From: an uncultured bacterium
GTDB taxonomy: Bacteria; Bipolaricaulota; Bipolaricaulia; RBG-16-55-9; DRJF01
NCBI GenBank assembly: GCA_913053845.1
Contig: CAJXGD010000021.1
Span: 1-35,567, forward strand
DNA length: 35,567 nt
Direction of reading: 5' to 3'
In this document: positions 8,799 to 16,136 of the stretch, piece by piece
Layout of the letters: the number at the start of each line of letters is the position of its first letter
How positions within the stretch are numbered: position 1 is the stretch's first letter
Position numbers and translations under genes: made by a program
Notes under the pieces: generated by a model
Database searches by the model: none
Told to the model about the DNA's origin: nothing
The model's input: the letters and a program-made list of their open reading frames with translations, nothing else

Positions 8799-8805
8799 TG
8801 ATCTC
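8787..8805 (+). repeat. Left copy of a 19-bp direct repeat bounding the fic segment
   Basis: CTCTTCTCCTGATGATCTC covers the last codons and stop of the GT4 gene. An identical copy at 10142-10160 covers the start codon of the GT2 gene. Collapsing the two copies would rejoin GT4 and GT2 with a TGATG stop/start overlap. Confidence 0.8.
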
Positions 8806-8810
8806 GTCTG

Positions 8811-8841
8811 TTGACGCAAATTTGACGATTGGTTGACGATT
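8811..8841 (+). repeat. Three TTGACG motifs at 11-bp intervals at the 3' end of fic
   Basis: TTGACGCAA (8811), TTGACGATT (8822) and TTGACGATT (8833) begin exactly 11 bases apart, i.e. about one helical turn. The last one runs into the fic stop codon. They lie 5 bases inside the left direct repeat. Their function is unknown: a protein-binding array, recombination site or 3' UTR element are all possible. Confidence 0.55.
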
Positions 8842-9880
8842 ACCGGGCAAGCTGATAGTAAGTGGCTCGGCCCTTGCCCCGCCTGGCAAGTAAACCGTTC
8901 TCTAGCAGAGGCCGGATGAGGCGATTGCCCATCTCGCGACTGATACCGAACGTCGATTGAACTTTGCCGATTGTGATCCTAGAGTTGGTTTGAAGGTACT
9001 TGAGAATTGCCATCTGTCTATCATCCAGATATATCGGACCTTTGGCCTCCTTCAACCGCCGATCCAGGCTAAGATCAAGAATGGCTCGCTTCACCTTGCC
9101 CATGCTAACGTCCACGCCTTCGGTGAAGTATTCCAACCATTCCGTGACATCTACAGTTTCGGGATCGACGGTCCGGAGAGCGGCATAGTAGCGACTCCGA
9201 TCCTCATTGTAATAGTCATCCAGTGCGAAGAATCTCTTCGTATCGAACCCGCGCAGATATAGGATCAAGGTAGCCAGAGCTCTCGCCGTCCGTCCATTCC
9301 CATCTACAAACGGATGGATGCGGACCAGCTCATAGTGGGCAATCCCACTCATTAAGACGGGATATAACTCCGCGGCCTCCTCGCCGTTAAGCCAGGCCAC
9401 AAAATCTCTCATCAGCTCCGGCACCTTTCCAGCCGCTGGAGGCTGGAAGACCGTCCTGCCCAATCCGTTCACGACCGCCACTGGAACCTTGCGGTAATGT
9501 CCAGACTCAGATTTATCCAGCAGTCCCTTAGTTGTCAGCCGATGAGTCTCCAGGATGATCTCCTCAGCGATTCCCCCCTCCCCGTCGTTCTCCAGTTGAT
9601 CGATATATTCCAATACTCTCACATAGTTCTCGACCTCGATTTTGTCTTTTTCCCAGGCCGGTACTTCCTCGCCAGCCAAGAAGTCTTCGACCTGCTCCAG
9701 GGTCAGCCGGTTGCCCTCGATGCTCGTCGAGTGGTGAGCCATCTTGAGGATGGCTTCCTTGCGCAGTTTGATCTCCCATTGGGGCAAGATCGGGGCATTG
9801 AGGATGACCTCCCGCGCGGCGGAGATATCCGCGATGTAATTGACGATCTTGCTGGTGATCTTGAGATTGGGTTTATACAT
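8840..9880 (-). CDS. Fic family protein (AMP transferase type) with winged-helix C-terminus
   Basis: A 346-residue Fido-domain protein. The active site HPFVDGNGRTAR (189-200) matches the full Fic consensus with catalytic His189, so it should be able to transfer AMP (or another NMP) to a target hydroxyl. The N-terminal STSIEGN (51-57) is the class II inhibitory helix motif (S/T)xxxE(G/N), with Glu55 expected to block ATP binding until released, so the enzyme carries its own brake and needs no separate antitoxin. The C-terminal 70 residues form a winged helix (ITIGKVQSTFGISREMGNRLI), as in many Fic regulators. It lies opposite to its neighbours inside a segment bounded by a 19-bp direct repeat and looks acquired. 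Confidence 0.93.
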   Translation of the reverse strand: MYKPNLKITSKIVNYIADISAAREVILNAPILPQWEIKLRKEAILKMAHHSTSIEGNRLTLEQVEDFLAGEEVPAWEKDKIEVENYVRVLEYIDQLENDGEGGIAEEIILETHRLTTKGLLDKSESGHYRKVPVAVVNGLGRTVFQPPAAGKVPELMRDFVAWLNGEEAAELYPVLMSGIAHYELVRIHPFVDGNGRTARALATLILYLRGFDTKRFFALDDYYNEDRSRYYAALRTVDPETVDVTEWLEYFTEGVDVSMGKVKRAILDLSLDRRLKEAKGPIYLDDRQMAILKYLQTNSRITIGKVQSTFGISREMGNRLIRPLLENGLLARRGKGRATYYQLAR

Positions 9881-9947
9881 TTCCGATCCTTATAACACCA
9901 TTAGACGGTCTATTTCACGATTGTCGCCCCTCTCCTTGCTGAACGAC

Positions 9948-9976
9948 ATTATATCAGCTTAGGCAGCATTTGCCAA
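9948..9976 (-). promoter_or_regulatory. Promoter of the fic gene
   Basis: Minus-strand TTGGCA (9976-9971), exactly 17 bp, then a perfect TATAAT (9953-9948), about 68 bases before the ATG. It has the same two hexamers and spacer as the promoter of the DUF234 ATPase. Confidence 0.7.
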
Positions 9977-10039
9977 GTGTTGCGGCGGCGCTTGATTTTA
10001 GGGTATGCGAGATATTATCATTGTCGGGGTGATAGAGGA

Positions 10040-10153
10040 TTGGCAAAGGTAAAGCCAGGCGAACTCGCTGAAGAGCTAGCAAGGAAATTTATCAAGGAGC
10101 AGGCATACCGGATCGTCGCCGGCAGCTACAGTTGGCGCGGCCTCTTCTCCTGA
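10040..10153 (+). CDS. Possible small ORF or gene remnant before the GT2 gene
   Basis: A TTG with AGAGGA just upstream opens a 37-codon frame (beginning LAKVKPGELAEELARKF, ending SWRGLFS) whose TGA at 10151-10153 overlaps the GT2 ATG. Its last codons (TGG CGC GGC CTC TTC TCC TGA) match the last codons of the GT4 gene (TGG CGT CTC TTC TCC TGA) apart from one extra codon. It is therefore either a scar carrying a diverged GT4 3' end or a short leader peptide coupled to GT2. No family is recognisable. Together with the fic promoter, it accounts for the otherwise gene-free 9881-10152. Confidence 0.25.
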   Translation: MAKVKPGELAEELARKFIKEQAYRIVAGSYSWRGLFS

Positions 10154-10160
10154 TGATCTC
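10142..10160 (+). repeat. Right copy of the 19-bp direct repeat
   Basis: Identical to 8787-8805. It contains the ATG (10153) of the GT2 gene. Confidence 0.8.
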
Positions 10161-10977
10161 CGTAGTCATTCCGTTGCGCGATGAGGAGGAGTTCATCATC
10201 CCCTGTCTGGAGGCCTTCACCCGCCAGAGCTGGCCGGGTGAGTTCGAATTGATCGTGGTGGACAACGGCTCGCGCGATGGCTCGGTGGCCTGCATCGAGA
10301 GCTTCCGGCGGGCGCATCCCCGGCTGAGCTTGCGCCTGCTCCAGGAGGCCCAACCCGGCGCGGCGGCCGCCTCGCAGACCGGTTTTCGCGCTGCGCGCTA
10401 CCCCCTGATCGCCCGCACCGATGCCGATACGCTGGTCGATCGTGATTGGCTGGCGGCCATCGCCGCCGGCTTCGCCGACCCGCAGGTGATCGCCCTTTGT
10501 GGGCGGGTGGGTTTTCATCAACCAACGCGCCTACAGCGCCTGCTTCATGTGGAAAGACTGATCGAGTTCCATCAACGGCTGCACATCGGGCTGAGGCGAC
10601 CGCACTTTTGGGGCTTCAACTTCGCCGTGCGACGGGAAAAATTCTGGTCTATCGATGGGTTTAACACTCGGCTGCGCTTGGGGGAAGATCTGGACTTGGC
10701 TCTACGCCTGCAGGGAGCTTGCCGGCGGGGCGAACGCATCCGCTATGCGCCGGGGATGCGGGTCTACTCCTCGAGCCGCCGCTATCATTGGGGGCCGGAC
10801 TGGCGGCAGTATACGATCGAGGGTTACCGGGCCTATTTCAACTTGGCCTGGTTGGGGCGGCAACCCGGCTGGATGTACGCACAGGATGAACGTTCCGTAT
10901 CTCACTTGAGGAGGACATCTGCCCTTGAAGAAGATCTTGATCATCGCGCTGGACGGCGCCACGCTGGATCTGATTGA
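10153..10977 (+). CDS. GT2-family (GT-A fold) glycosyltransferase
   Basis: A 274-residue inverting glycosyltransferase. It begins with the GT2 hallmark ISVVIPLRDEEEFI, has VVDNGSRDGS near 36-45, the metal-binding DAD (90-92) in ARTDADTLVDRDW, and the acceptor-side GEDLDLALRL. The ATG at 10153 is chosen over a GTG at 10132 because homologous GT2 proteins start right at the first beta strand and because the collapsed operon would have a TGATG junction with GT4. The last 17 codons overlap the next gene by 53 bp in another frame; that tail (LEEDLDHRAGRRHAGSD) looks like non-selected read-through. Together with GT4 it probably builds a lipid-linked or surface glycan. Confidence 0.88.
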   Translation: MISVVIPLRDEEEFIIPCLEAFTRQSWPGEFELIVVDNGSRDGSVACIESFRRAHPRLSLRLLQEAQPGAAAASQTGFRAARYPLIARTDADTLVDRDWLAAIAAGFADPQVIALCGRVGFHQPTRLQRLLHVERLIEFHQRLHIGLRRPHFWGFNFAVRREKFWSIDGFNTRLRLGEDLDLALRLQGACRRGERIRYAPGMRVYSSSRRYHWGPDWRQYTIEGYRAYFNLAWLGRQPGWMYAQDERSVSHLRRTSALEEDLDHRAGRRHAGSD

Positions 10978-12586
10978 ACCCTGGGCACAGCAAGGCCAAC
11001 TGCCTCACCTGCAAGCCCTGATGGAGCAGGGAGGCTACGGCAGACTGGAGAGCGTCCTACCCCCGGTGACCGGCGCGGCCTGGGGATCATTTCAGACCGG
11101 CCTGCTGCCCGGTCGCCACGGGGTATTCGACTGGCTGACCCGTCAGGAAGGTAGCTACCGACTGAGTGTGATAGATTCGGGCCAGATACGCGGGGTGAAG
11201 CTCTGGGAGTGGCTGAGCGGGCAGGGCGCTCGCCTGGGCGTGTTAAGCGTGCCCGGCAGCTACCCAGCCCGTCCGATCAACGGCTTCATGATCACCGACC
11301 TGCTCACCCCGGCGGATCAGCCCTATATCTGGCCCTCAACCCTGCAACCGGAGCTAGAGCGGGCGATTGGCGGGCGTTATCCGGTGATGCCGGAGCACTG
11401 GCGCGGGCGCTATGAAGTGGCCTCCTGGCTGGCCGGATTGCAGCGCTCGCTGGCACAGCGGGCCAAGGCGGCGCGCTACCTGCTGCAAAGCCAGCCCTGG
11501 GACTTTTTTATGGTCCACTTCATGGAGACCGACACGGTGCAGCACCAGATGTGGCACCTACTCGACGGCCAGCCCCGGCGGCGCTATCGGGTGCGAGCCC
11601 CCCGCGGCGAGAACCCCATCCTGTCCATCTATCGCCTCGCTGATCAAGCCATCGGTGAGCTTGTGGATGCCCTGCCCAAATCACAAGAGACTACGGTGCT
11701 GGTCATCTCCGATCATGGCTTCGGGCCGCTATATTATAACTTGCACCTAAACACCTGGCTATGGCAGCAGGGCTACTTGAAATTGAAGCGCTCCTGGCCC
11801 TCGGCGCTCAAGCGGCTGGCCTTCCGGCTGGCGCTTACCCCGGAGAACCTCTATCCCTGGAATGAGCGGCTCCACCTGCTGCGGCTGGGACGGGCCTTCA
11901 AAGAGGACCAATCATATCGCCTCATGCGCCGCTTCTTCCTCTCGTCCGACAACGTGGACTGGCCGCACACCTTGGCCTACTCTTATGGCAACGTAGGTCA
12001 GATATATATAAATCGCCTGGGGCGTGAGCCCCAGGGCTGTGTGCCGGCCTGGCAGGTGCCGCGGCTGACTGAGGAGCTACTGCAGGCCTTGCGGTCCTGG
12101 CAAAATCCCTATACCGGTCAGCCGGTGGTGGCGGTGGCCTATCGCCGCGAGGAGCTCTACGGTGAGGCGGCGCTACCCACCGCGCCGGAGATCGTCTTCC
12201 TGCCCGCCGAGGGTTGCACCCCGCTGGGGCTCTCGGAGTTCCTGGCCAATCGGCCGGTGACCCAGCCGGTGGCCCACTCTGGCTGGCATCATCTGGACGG
12301 CGTACTGGTGGGACGGGGTCCGGGTCTGCGGCACGGGCGGCTGGAGGGCCTCAGGCTGCTGGACCTCTTCCCTTCTATCACCCAACTACTGGGTCTACCT
12401 ACCCCGCCGGGCTTGGATGGCCAAGCCAGTGCCGGCCTGTTGCAAGGGGCTCCACTGCCGCTGGTCGCTGCCGCGCCAGATGGCACCAATGGGGCCAACC
12501 ACGCGGCCCGGCCGAGCGCCCGCCAGCGCTCTAAAGCAGAGGAGGAGGAGTTGCGCGCCCGGCTGAAGGGGCTTGGTTATCTGTGA
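10925..12586 (+). CDS. Alkaline-phosphatase-superfamily phosphohydrolase (type I phosphodiesterase/nucleotide pyrophosphatase-like)
   Basis: A 553-residue protein with the metal ligands of the AlkP superfamily: Asp10 in IIALDGAT, nucleophile Thr49 in PPVTGAAW, Asp203 and His207 in METDTVQH, Asp263-His264 in ISDHGFG, and a late His in the SGWHHLDGVLVGRGP segment. It should hydrolyse or transfer a phosphate ester or phosphodiester with two metal ions. There is no signal peptide, so the catalytic domain appears cytoplasmic. The start is TTG with GAGGAGG 9 nt upstream, inside the GT2 gene. Relatives often stand beside glycosyltransferases and UPF0104 membrane proteins, as here; a role in processing a phosphorylated glycolipid is inference. 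Confidence 0.85.
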   Translation: MKKILIIALDGATLDLIEPWAQQGQLPHLQALMEQGGYGRLESVLPPVTGAAWGSFQTGLLPGRHGVFDWLTRQEGSYRLSVIDSGQIRGVKLWEWLSGQGARLGVLSVPGSYPARPINGFMITDLLTPADQPYIWPSTLQPELERAIGGRYPVMPEHWRGRYEVASWLAGLQRSLAQRAKAARYLLQSQPWDFFMVHFMETDTVQHQMWHLLDGQPRRRYRVRAPRGENPILSIYRLADQAIGELVDALPKSQETTVLVISDHGFGPLYYNLHLNTWLWQQGYLKLKRSWPSALKRLAFRLALTPENLYPWNERLHLLRLGRAFKEDQSYRLMRRFFLSSDNVDWPHTLAYSYGNVGQIYINRLGREPQGCVPAWQVPRLTEELLQALRSWQNPYTGQPVVAVAYRREELYGEAALPTAPEIVFLPAEGCTPLGLSEFLANRPVTQPVAHSGWHHLDGVLVGRGPGLRHGRLEGLRLLDLFPSITQLLGLPTPPGLDGQASAGLLQGAPLPLVAAAPDGTNGANHAARPSARQRSKAEEEELRARLKGLGYL

Positions 12587-13638
12587 AACGCAGGCTCATC
12601 CTGGCCGGCTCGGTGCTGGGGGGAACGAGCAGCTTCGCGCTGATCATCTGGTGGGTGGGCGGGGGTAAGATATGGGGCTTGCTGGCCCGCTTGGGGCTGG
12701 TCGGCTTTCTGGCCCTCTTCGCCGATGTAGCCCTGATGATCGGCGGCTGGCTGCTGAGTTGGATCATCCTGCTGCGCGCCTACGGGCTGCGCACCCCCTG
12801 GCAGACGGTGGTGCGTGCCCGGCTGGCCGGCTATGCCGTCAGCTACCTGACCCCTTTTTCTTTCGTGGGCGGCGAGCCGGTGGCCGTCTATCTGCTGGTG
12901 AAAGAGACCGGTGAGCCGACGGACAAACTGATCGCCGTGGTCACCGTGGCCAAGTTTCTGGAAGGACTGACGCTGCTCTTCTTTCTCTATCTGGGCTCGT
13001 TCTATATGTTGTTCCGCGGGCAGTTGCCCTCGGCACTAGGCTGGGTACTGCTCGGCTCCGACCTGCTGTTAGGGCTGGCAATGGCCTTGGGAGCCTATGA
13101 CTTCTGGGCCAATCGCCTCTGGGGCACCCGGATCACCATCTGGCTGAGCGGGCGGCTGGTCGGGCGGCTGCTGCCAGCGGCGGCCGCCGGCTGGGTCCGT
13201 CAGGTGGAAGAGGAGATCCATCAAGCTTTTCATCACCATTGGCGCGCGACCTTGCAGGCCGGGTTGGTCTCTTTTGCCGGGACGATCTTTCTCTATCTAC
13301 GTCCGCAGGTGTTCTTCTATTTTTCGGAGCGGCTGGTCTTTTCACTCACCCAACTGGCGCTGATCTTTGCCCTGACGCTGGTGCTGACTACCTTGTTTTG
13401 GATCACTCCGGCCGGCCTGGGGGTCTTTGAGGGTGGGCAGATCGGCATCTTTGCCCTTTTTGGCCTCTCGGCCGACAAGGCGGTGGCCTTTTCCCTGGCG
13501 CTCAAGCCGCTGGAGTTGTTCTTTGTGGCGCTGGGGTTGAGCTTTCTGCTCCGCTTGGGCGCGCGACGGCTTTGGCGGGCGTGGGCCGGCTATACCCAAC
13601 TGCCCCAGGATGGGCCGGGAGGCAACGAAGCCAATTAG
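12583..13638 (+). CDS. UPF0104/YbhN-type membrane protein (LPG-synthase flippase-domain family)
   Basis: A 351-residue integral membrane protein with about eight hydrophobic segments and the family motifs TPFSFVGGEPVAVYLL (about residues 86-101) and TPAGLGVFEGG (about 273-283). The family includes the flippase half of MprF and archaeal AglD-like proteins, and members are thought to move lipids or lipid-linked sugars across the membrane. The GTG start overlaps the previous stop (GTGA), so it is translationally coupled to the AlkP-family gene. Its last 297 bp are overlapped on the other strand by the ftsX reading frame. Confidence 0.85.
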   Translation: MKRRLILAGSVLGGTSSFALIIWWVGGGKIWGLLARLGLVGFLALFADVALMIGGWLLSWIILLRAYGLRTPWQTVVRARLAGYAVSYLTPFSFVGGEPVAVYLLVKETGEPTDKLIAVVTVAKFLEGLTLLFFLYLGSFYMLFRGQLPSALGWVLLGSDLLLGLAMALGAYDFWANRLWGTRITIWLSGRLVGRLLPAAAAGWVRQVEEEIHQAFHHHWRATLQAGLVSFAGTIFLYLRPQVFFYFSERLVFSLTQLALIFALTLVLTTLFWITPAGLGVFEGGQIGIFALFGLSADKAVAFSLALKPLELFFVALGLSFLLRLGARRLWRAWAGYTQLPQDGPGGNEAN

Positions 13639-14445
13639 GCCCGCCAAGCCAGCCAGTGCCAGGCCAATGAGCAAGGTGACCAAGCTGACCTGAGCGGCCG
13701 GCGGCCTGGAACTCAGCGCGGGCAACAGCGCTCCCAGCCAGGGTAGAGGCCCCAGCAGCAACGGCGCGAGTAGCGCCAGCAGCGCGGCTGCGATCGCTGC
13801 CAGCCCCCCCAGCAACAGTCCCAACAGCACGAAGGGCCCAGCCAGGTGGCGGGCGGTGAAGCCGGCCAGGTTGAGCAGCTCCAGCTCTGCCTGCCAGCCC
13901 TGCGCTATGGTGCGCAGCAGCAGGTAGACAAGGGCGATAATCAGCAATAGTAGCGCGCCCAGCGCGCCGAAGGCCCAAGAGCGCAGAGCAGGATGATCCT
14001 GCCAGAGGCGGCGGACCTGTAGCTGCTGCGGGATGATGATCGCCAGCGAGGGTGACTGGGTACGCAGACGGACCAGGAGTGCTGCCCGGTCGGCCGGACT
14101 GCGCAGTCGAAATTGCCAATAACCGTAGCGGCGGGCTTCCAGAGGCAGGGGGCGTGAGGAGGCCGCCGCCTGCTCGGGGAAGATATAGCGCACCCGCTGC
14201 ACCTCCGACCAACCGCGGCTCCGCTCGTAGAACTGAGACAGCCGAGCCTGGGCGGTGGGCCGGGTGAGCGCGGCCAGCAGTTGGTCGCCGCCAGCCTGCG
14301 GCAGCGGCCCGCGGTTCAGGAAGAGCAGCGCGGCCAGCAACAGCACCTCCAGGGCCAGCAGACCGGTGAGCAGCAGAGTACCGAGCGCCAGCCGCCAGTT
14401 GAAGGAACGGAGCAACTGGCCCAGCAGGTAAAGGGTGCGGTTCAT
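13342..14445 (-). CDS. ftsX: FtsX-like cell division ABC permease with long antisense-overlapping C-terminal extension
   Basis: The first 285 or so residues show FtsX architecture: one N-terminal membrane helix (about 20-43), an extracytoplasmic domain (44-155), then three helices (about 158-178, 202-231, 252-275). FtsX with FtsE couples cytoplasmic ATPase activity to peptidoglycan hydrolases at the septum. Instead of stopping after the fourth helix the frame continues for about 85 residues of Gln/Lys/Arg-rich sequence, to a TGA at 13342. Residues 270-367 lie antisense to the last 297 bp of the flippase gene, and antisense of Leu-rich codons automatically gives such polar residues, so the tail is probably not under selection. 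The identity is supported mainly by topology and by the adjacent ftsE-like gene. Confidence 0.78.
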   Translation of the reverse strand: MNRTLYLLGQLLRSFNWRLALGTLLLTGLLALEVLLLAALLFLNRGPLPQAGGDQLLAALTRPTAQARLSQFYERSRGWSEVQRVRYIFPEQAAASSRPLPLEARRYGYWQFRLRSPADRAALLVRLRTQSPSLAIIIPQQLQVRRLWQDHPALRSWAFGALGALLLLIIALVYLLLRTIAQGWQAELELLNLAGFTARHLAGPFVLLGLLLGGLAAIAAALLALLAPLLLGPLPWLGALLPALSSRPPAAQVSLVTLLIGLALAGLAGLIGFVASRPILGQLGIAGPRPPKPSRAQAEQKAQPQRHKEQLQRLERQGKGHRLVGREAKKGKDADLPTLKDPQAGRSDPKQGSQHQRQGKDQRQLGE

Positions 14446-14467
14446 CGCCGTTGCCTCTGGGAGATCA

Positions 14468-15136
14468 TCATCGGCCTGCTCTAGGCGGCGCTGGCAGTTC
14501 CACCAGCGGAGCGTCCAGCAGCTCCGCCGTCTTGGACAGACGGGAGGTGGCCAAGACGGTCAGTCGGCGACGCTGCTGCATCTGGCGCAGCGTCTCGAGC
14601 ACCTGCCGACCCTCGGCAGGGCTCAGCCCCGAAGTGGGATCGTCAAAGAGCAGCAACAGCGGATCACTGGAGAGGGCCAACGCCAGTTGAAAGACACGCC
14701 TTTCGCCCGGAGTGAGCTCGGCCGGCGAGCGATCGCGCTGAGCGCTCAGCCCTACCGCCCGCAGCGTCCCGTTGATCCGCGGCTCCAGCTCCGCCGTCGG
14801 GCAATCCAGAGCACGCAGTCGGAAGCGCAGCAACGCGGTCAGAGTGCGCTGCAAGGGGGGCTGAGGTCGCTGGGGCACCACCCCGATCTGATAGCGTAAG
14901 CGCTGGAAGTGCTCCGGGCTGAGCCGGACAATATTGCGACCCGCTACCAAGATCTGCCCTCGCGTCGGCCACTGCTCGCGGCAAAGCAACGAGAGTAGCA
15001 GGGTCTTACCTACCCCGGCCTCCCCGACCAGACAGAGCAAGCTGCCCCGTTCCACTCGCAGGTGGAAGTCAGAGAATATCGGCTCTTTCTGCGGGGAAGC
15101 GTAGCTTAGTTCTGAGATCTGCACCATGATACCCAT
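14468..15136 (-). CDS. ftsE: FtsE-like ABC ATPase with altered catalytic motifs
   Basis: A 222-residue ABC ATPase. Walker A is intact (GEAGVGKT, 38-45) and the Q-loop Gln89 is present. The other motifs depart from consensus: the signature is LTPGE (141-145) instead of LSGGE; Walker B reads LLLLFDDPTSGLSP, so the catalytic Glu is Asp166; and the switch His is replaced by Ser198 (LATSRLSK). It should bind ATP but may hydrolyse it slowly. Position directly before the FtsX-like permease (22 bases) supports the FtsE role. AGGAGG at 15157-15152 is 15 nt from the ATG at 15136; another in-frame ATG is at 15127. Second gene of prmC-ftsE-ftsX. Confidence 0.82.
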   Translation of the reverse strand: MGIMVQISELSYASPQKEPIFSDFHLRVERGSLLCLVGEAGVGKTLLLSLLCREQWPTRGQILVAGRNIVRLSPEHFQRLRYQIGVVPQRPQPPLQRTLTALLRFRLRALDCPTAELEPRINGTLRAVGLSAQRDRSPAELTPGERRVFQLALALSSDPLLLLFDDPTSGLSPAEGRQVLETLRQMQQRRRLTVLATSRLSKTAELLDAPLVELPAPPRAGR

Positions 15137-15146
15137 CAGCGATAAT

Positions 15147-16022
15147 CTATGCCTCCTGTAGCGACTCAGCGCGCTGGGCGCAGGCGAAGCGGGGTAGACC
15201 AGTGAGGTCCTCGCCGATCAGCGGCCGGCTCAAGCCATCGCTGGCCTCCAGCAGCCGCTGCACCGCCTCGGCCTGCTCGAAGCCTATCTCCAGATAGAGC
15301 TGCCCCCCGGGATTGAGATAGCAGGGCGCCTGGGCGATGATGGCTCGCAGGCACTCCAACCCGTCCGCGCCCCCGTCCAGGGCCACGGTCGGTTCATGGC
15401 AGCGGACCTCCGGGGCCAGCCCGGCCAGCTCCTCCGAGCTGACGTAGGGCGGGTTGGAGATGATCAGGTCGAAGCGCCCACTTAGTTGGGCAAACCAATC
15501 GGAGCGCTGAAAGACGATGCGCTCGGCTACGCCGTTGAGCATCGCATTCTCCTGAGCCAGTTCCAGCGCCTCCACCGAGCTATCGCAGGCGGTGAGCTGG
15601 GCCTCAGGGCAGGCCAGGGCCAGCGCAATGGCGATCGCCCCCGTGCCGGTGCCCAGGTCGAGCGTACGGCCTAGCGGTTGTCCCTGCCGGTCGGTCAGGA
15701 CCCGCTCGACGAGCTGCTCCGTCTCCGGGCGGGGAATGAGCGCCGAGCCGTTGACCCGCAGACGACAGTTATAGAACTCTACCGCACCGGTCAGATATTG
15801 CAAGGGTGTGCCACCATGGCGCAGCTTGACCAGTCGGCGAAAACTGGTGCGCTGCTCCGGGGTGAGCCGTCGGTCGGGGTGCAGATAAAGCTCGAGCCGA
15901 TCCTGGTTCAGCACCTGAGCCAGCAGAATCTCCGCCTCAAAGCGCGCCGCCGCAATGCCCGCCCGGCGAAAGTAGCTGCAGGTCCAGCTAAGCACCTCCC
16001 GGATGGTCCAACGCTCCTCCAA
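15147..16022 (-). CDS. prmC: Peptide chain release factor glutamine N5-methyltransferase
   Basis: Methylates the Gln of the GGQ motif in release factors RF1 and RF2 using S-adenosylmethionine. The 291-residue protein has the helical N-terminal domain with PLQYLTGAVEFYN and IPRPETEQLVE (97-106), the SAM-binding DLGTGTGAI (122-130), and the catalytic NPPY (190-193) in LIISNPPYVSSEEL. The start is TTG at 16022 preceded by an AGAGGGGGG Shine-Dalgarno; no ATG occurs nearby. It is the first gene of a minus-strand operon with ftsE and ftsX, 10 bases before ftsE. Confidence 0.95.
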   Translation of the reverse strand: MEERWTIREVLSWTCSYFRRAGIAAARFEAEILLAQVLNQDRLELYLHPDRRLTPEQRTSFRRLVKLRHGGTPLQYLTGAVEFYNCRLRVNGSALIPRPETEQLVERVLTDRQGQPLGRTLDLGTGTGAIAIALALACPEAQLTACDSSVEALELAQENAMLNGVAERIVFQRSDWFAQLSGRFDLIISNPPYVSSEELAGLAPEVRCHEPTVALDGGADGLECLRAIIAQAPCYLNPGGQLYLEIGFEQAEAVQRLLEASDGLSRPLIGEDLTGLPRFACAQRAESLQEA

Positions 16023-16050
16023 GGTCCGATCCCCCCCTCTGGTGAAGAGT

Positions 16051-16080
16051 AGAGTAGCAGAAGCGTTGCCCCCGCGTCAA
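16051..16080 (-). promoter_or_regulatory. Promoter of prmC-ftsE-ftsX (extended -10)
   Basis: Minus-strand TTGACG (16080-16075), 18 bp, TACTCT (16056-16051), with TGC immediately before the -10 box. It physically overlaps the divergent promoter at 16066-16094. Confidence 0.6.
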
Positions 16081-16094
16081 GCATCGGTTAAGAT
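16066..16094 (+). promoter_or_regulatory. Putative promoter of the yacL-like gene
   Basis: TTGCCC (16066-16071), 17 bp, TAAGAT (16089-16094), 42 bases before the ATG at 16137. The two polymerase footprints with the prmC promoter would overlap, so the genes are likely to compete. Confidence 0.45.
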
Positions 16095-16136
16095 AGGCTG
16101 AATCACCTTTTCGAGGAGGAATGGCTCGACGGAGCG

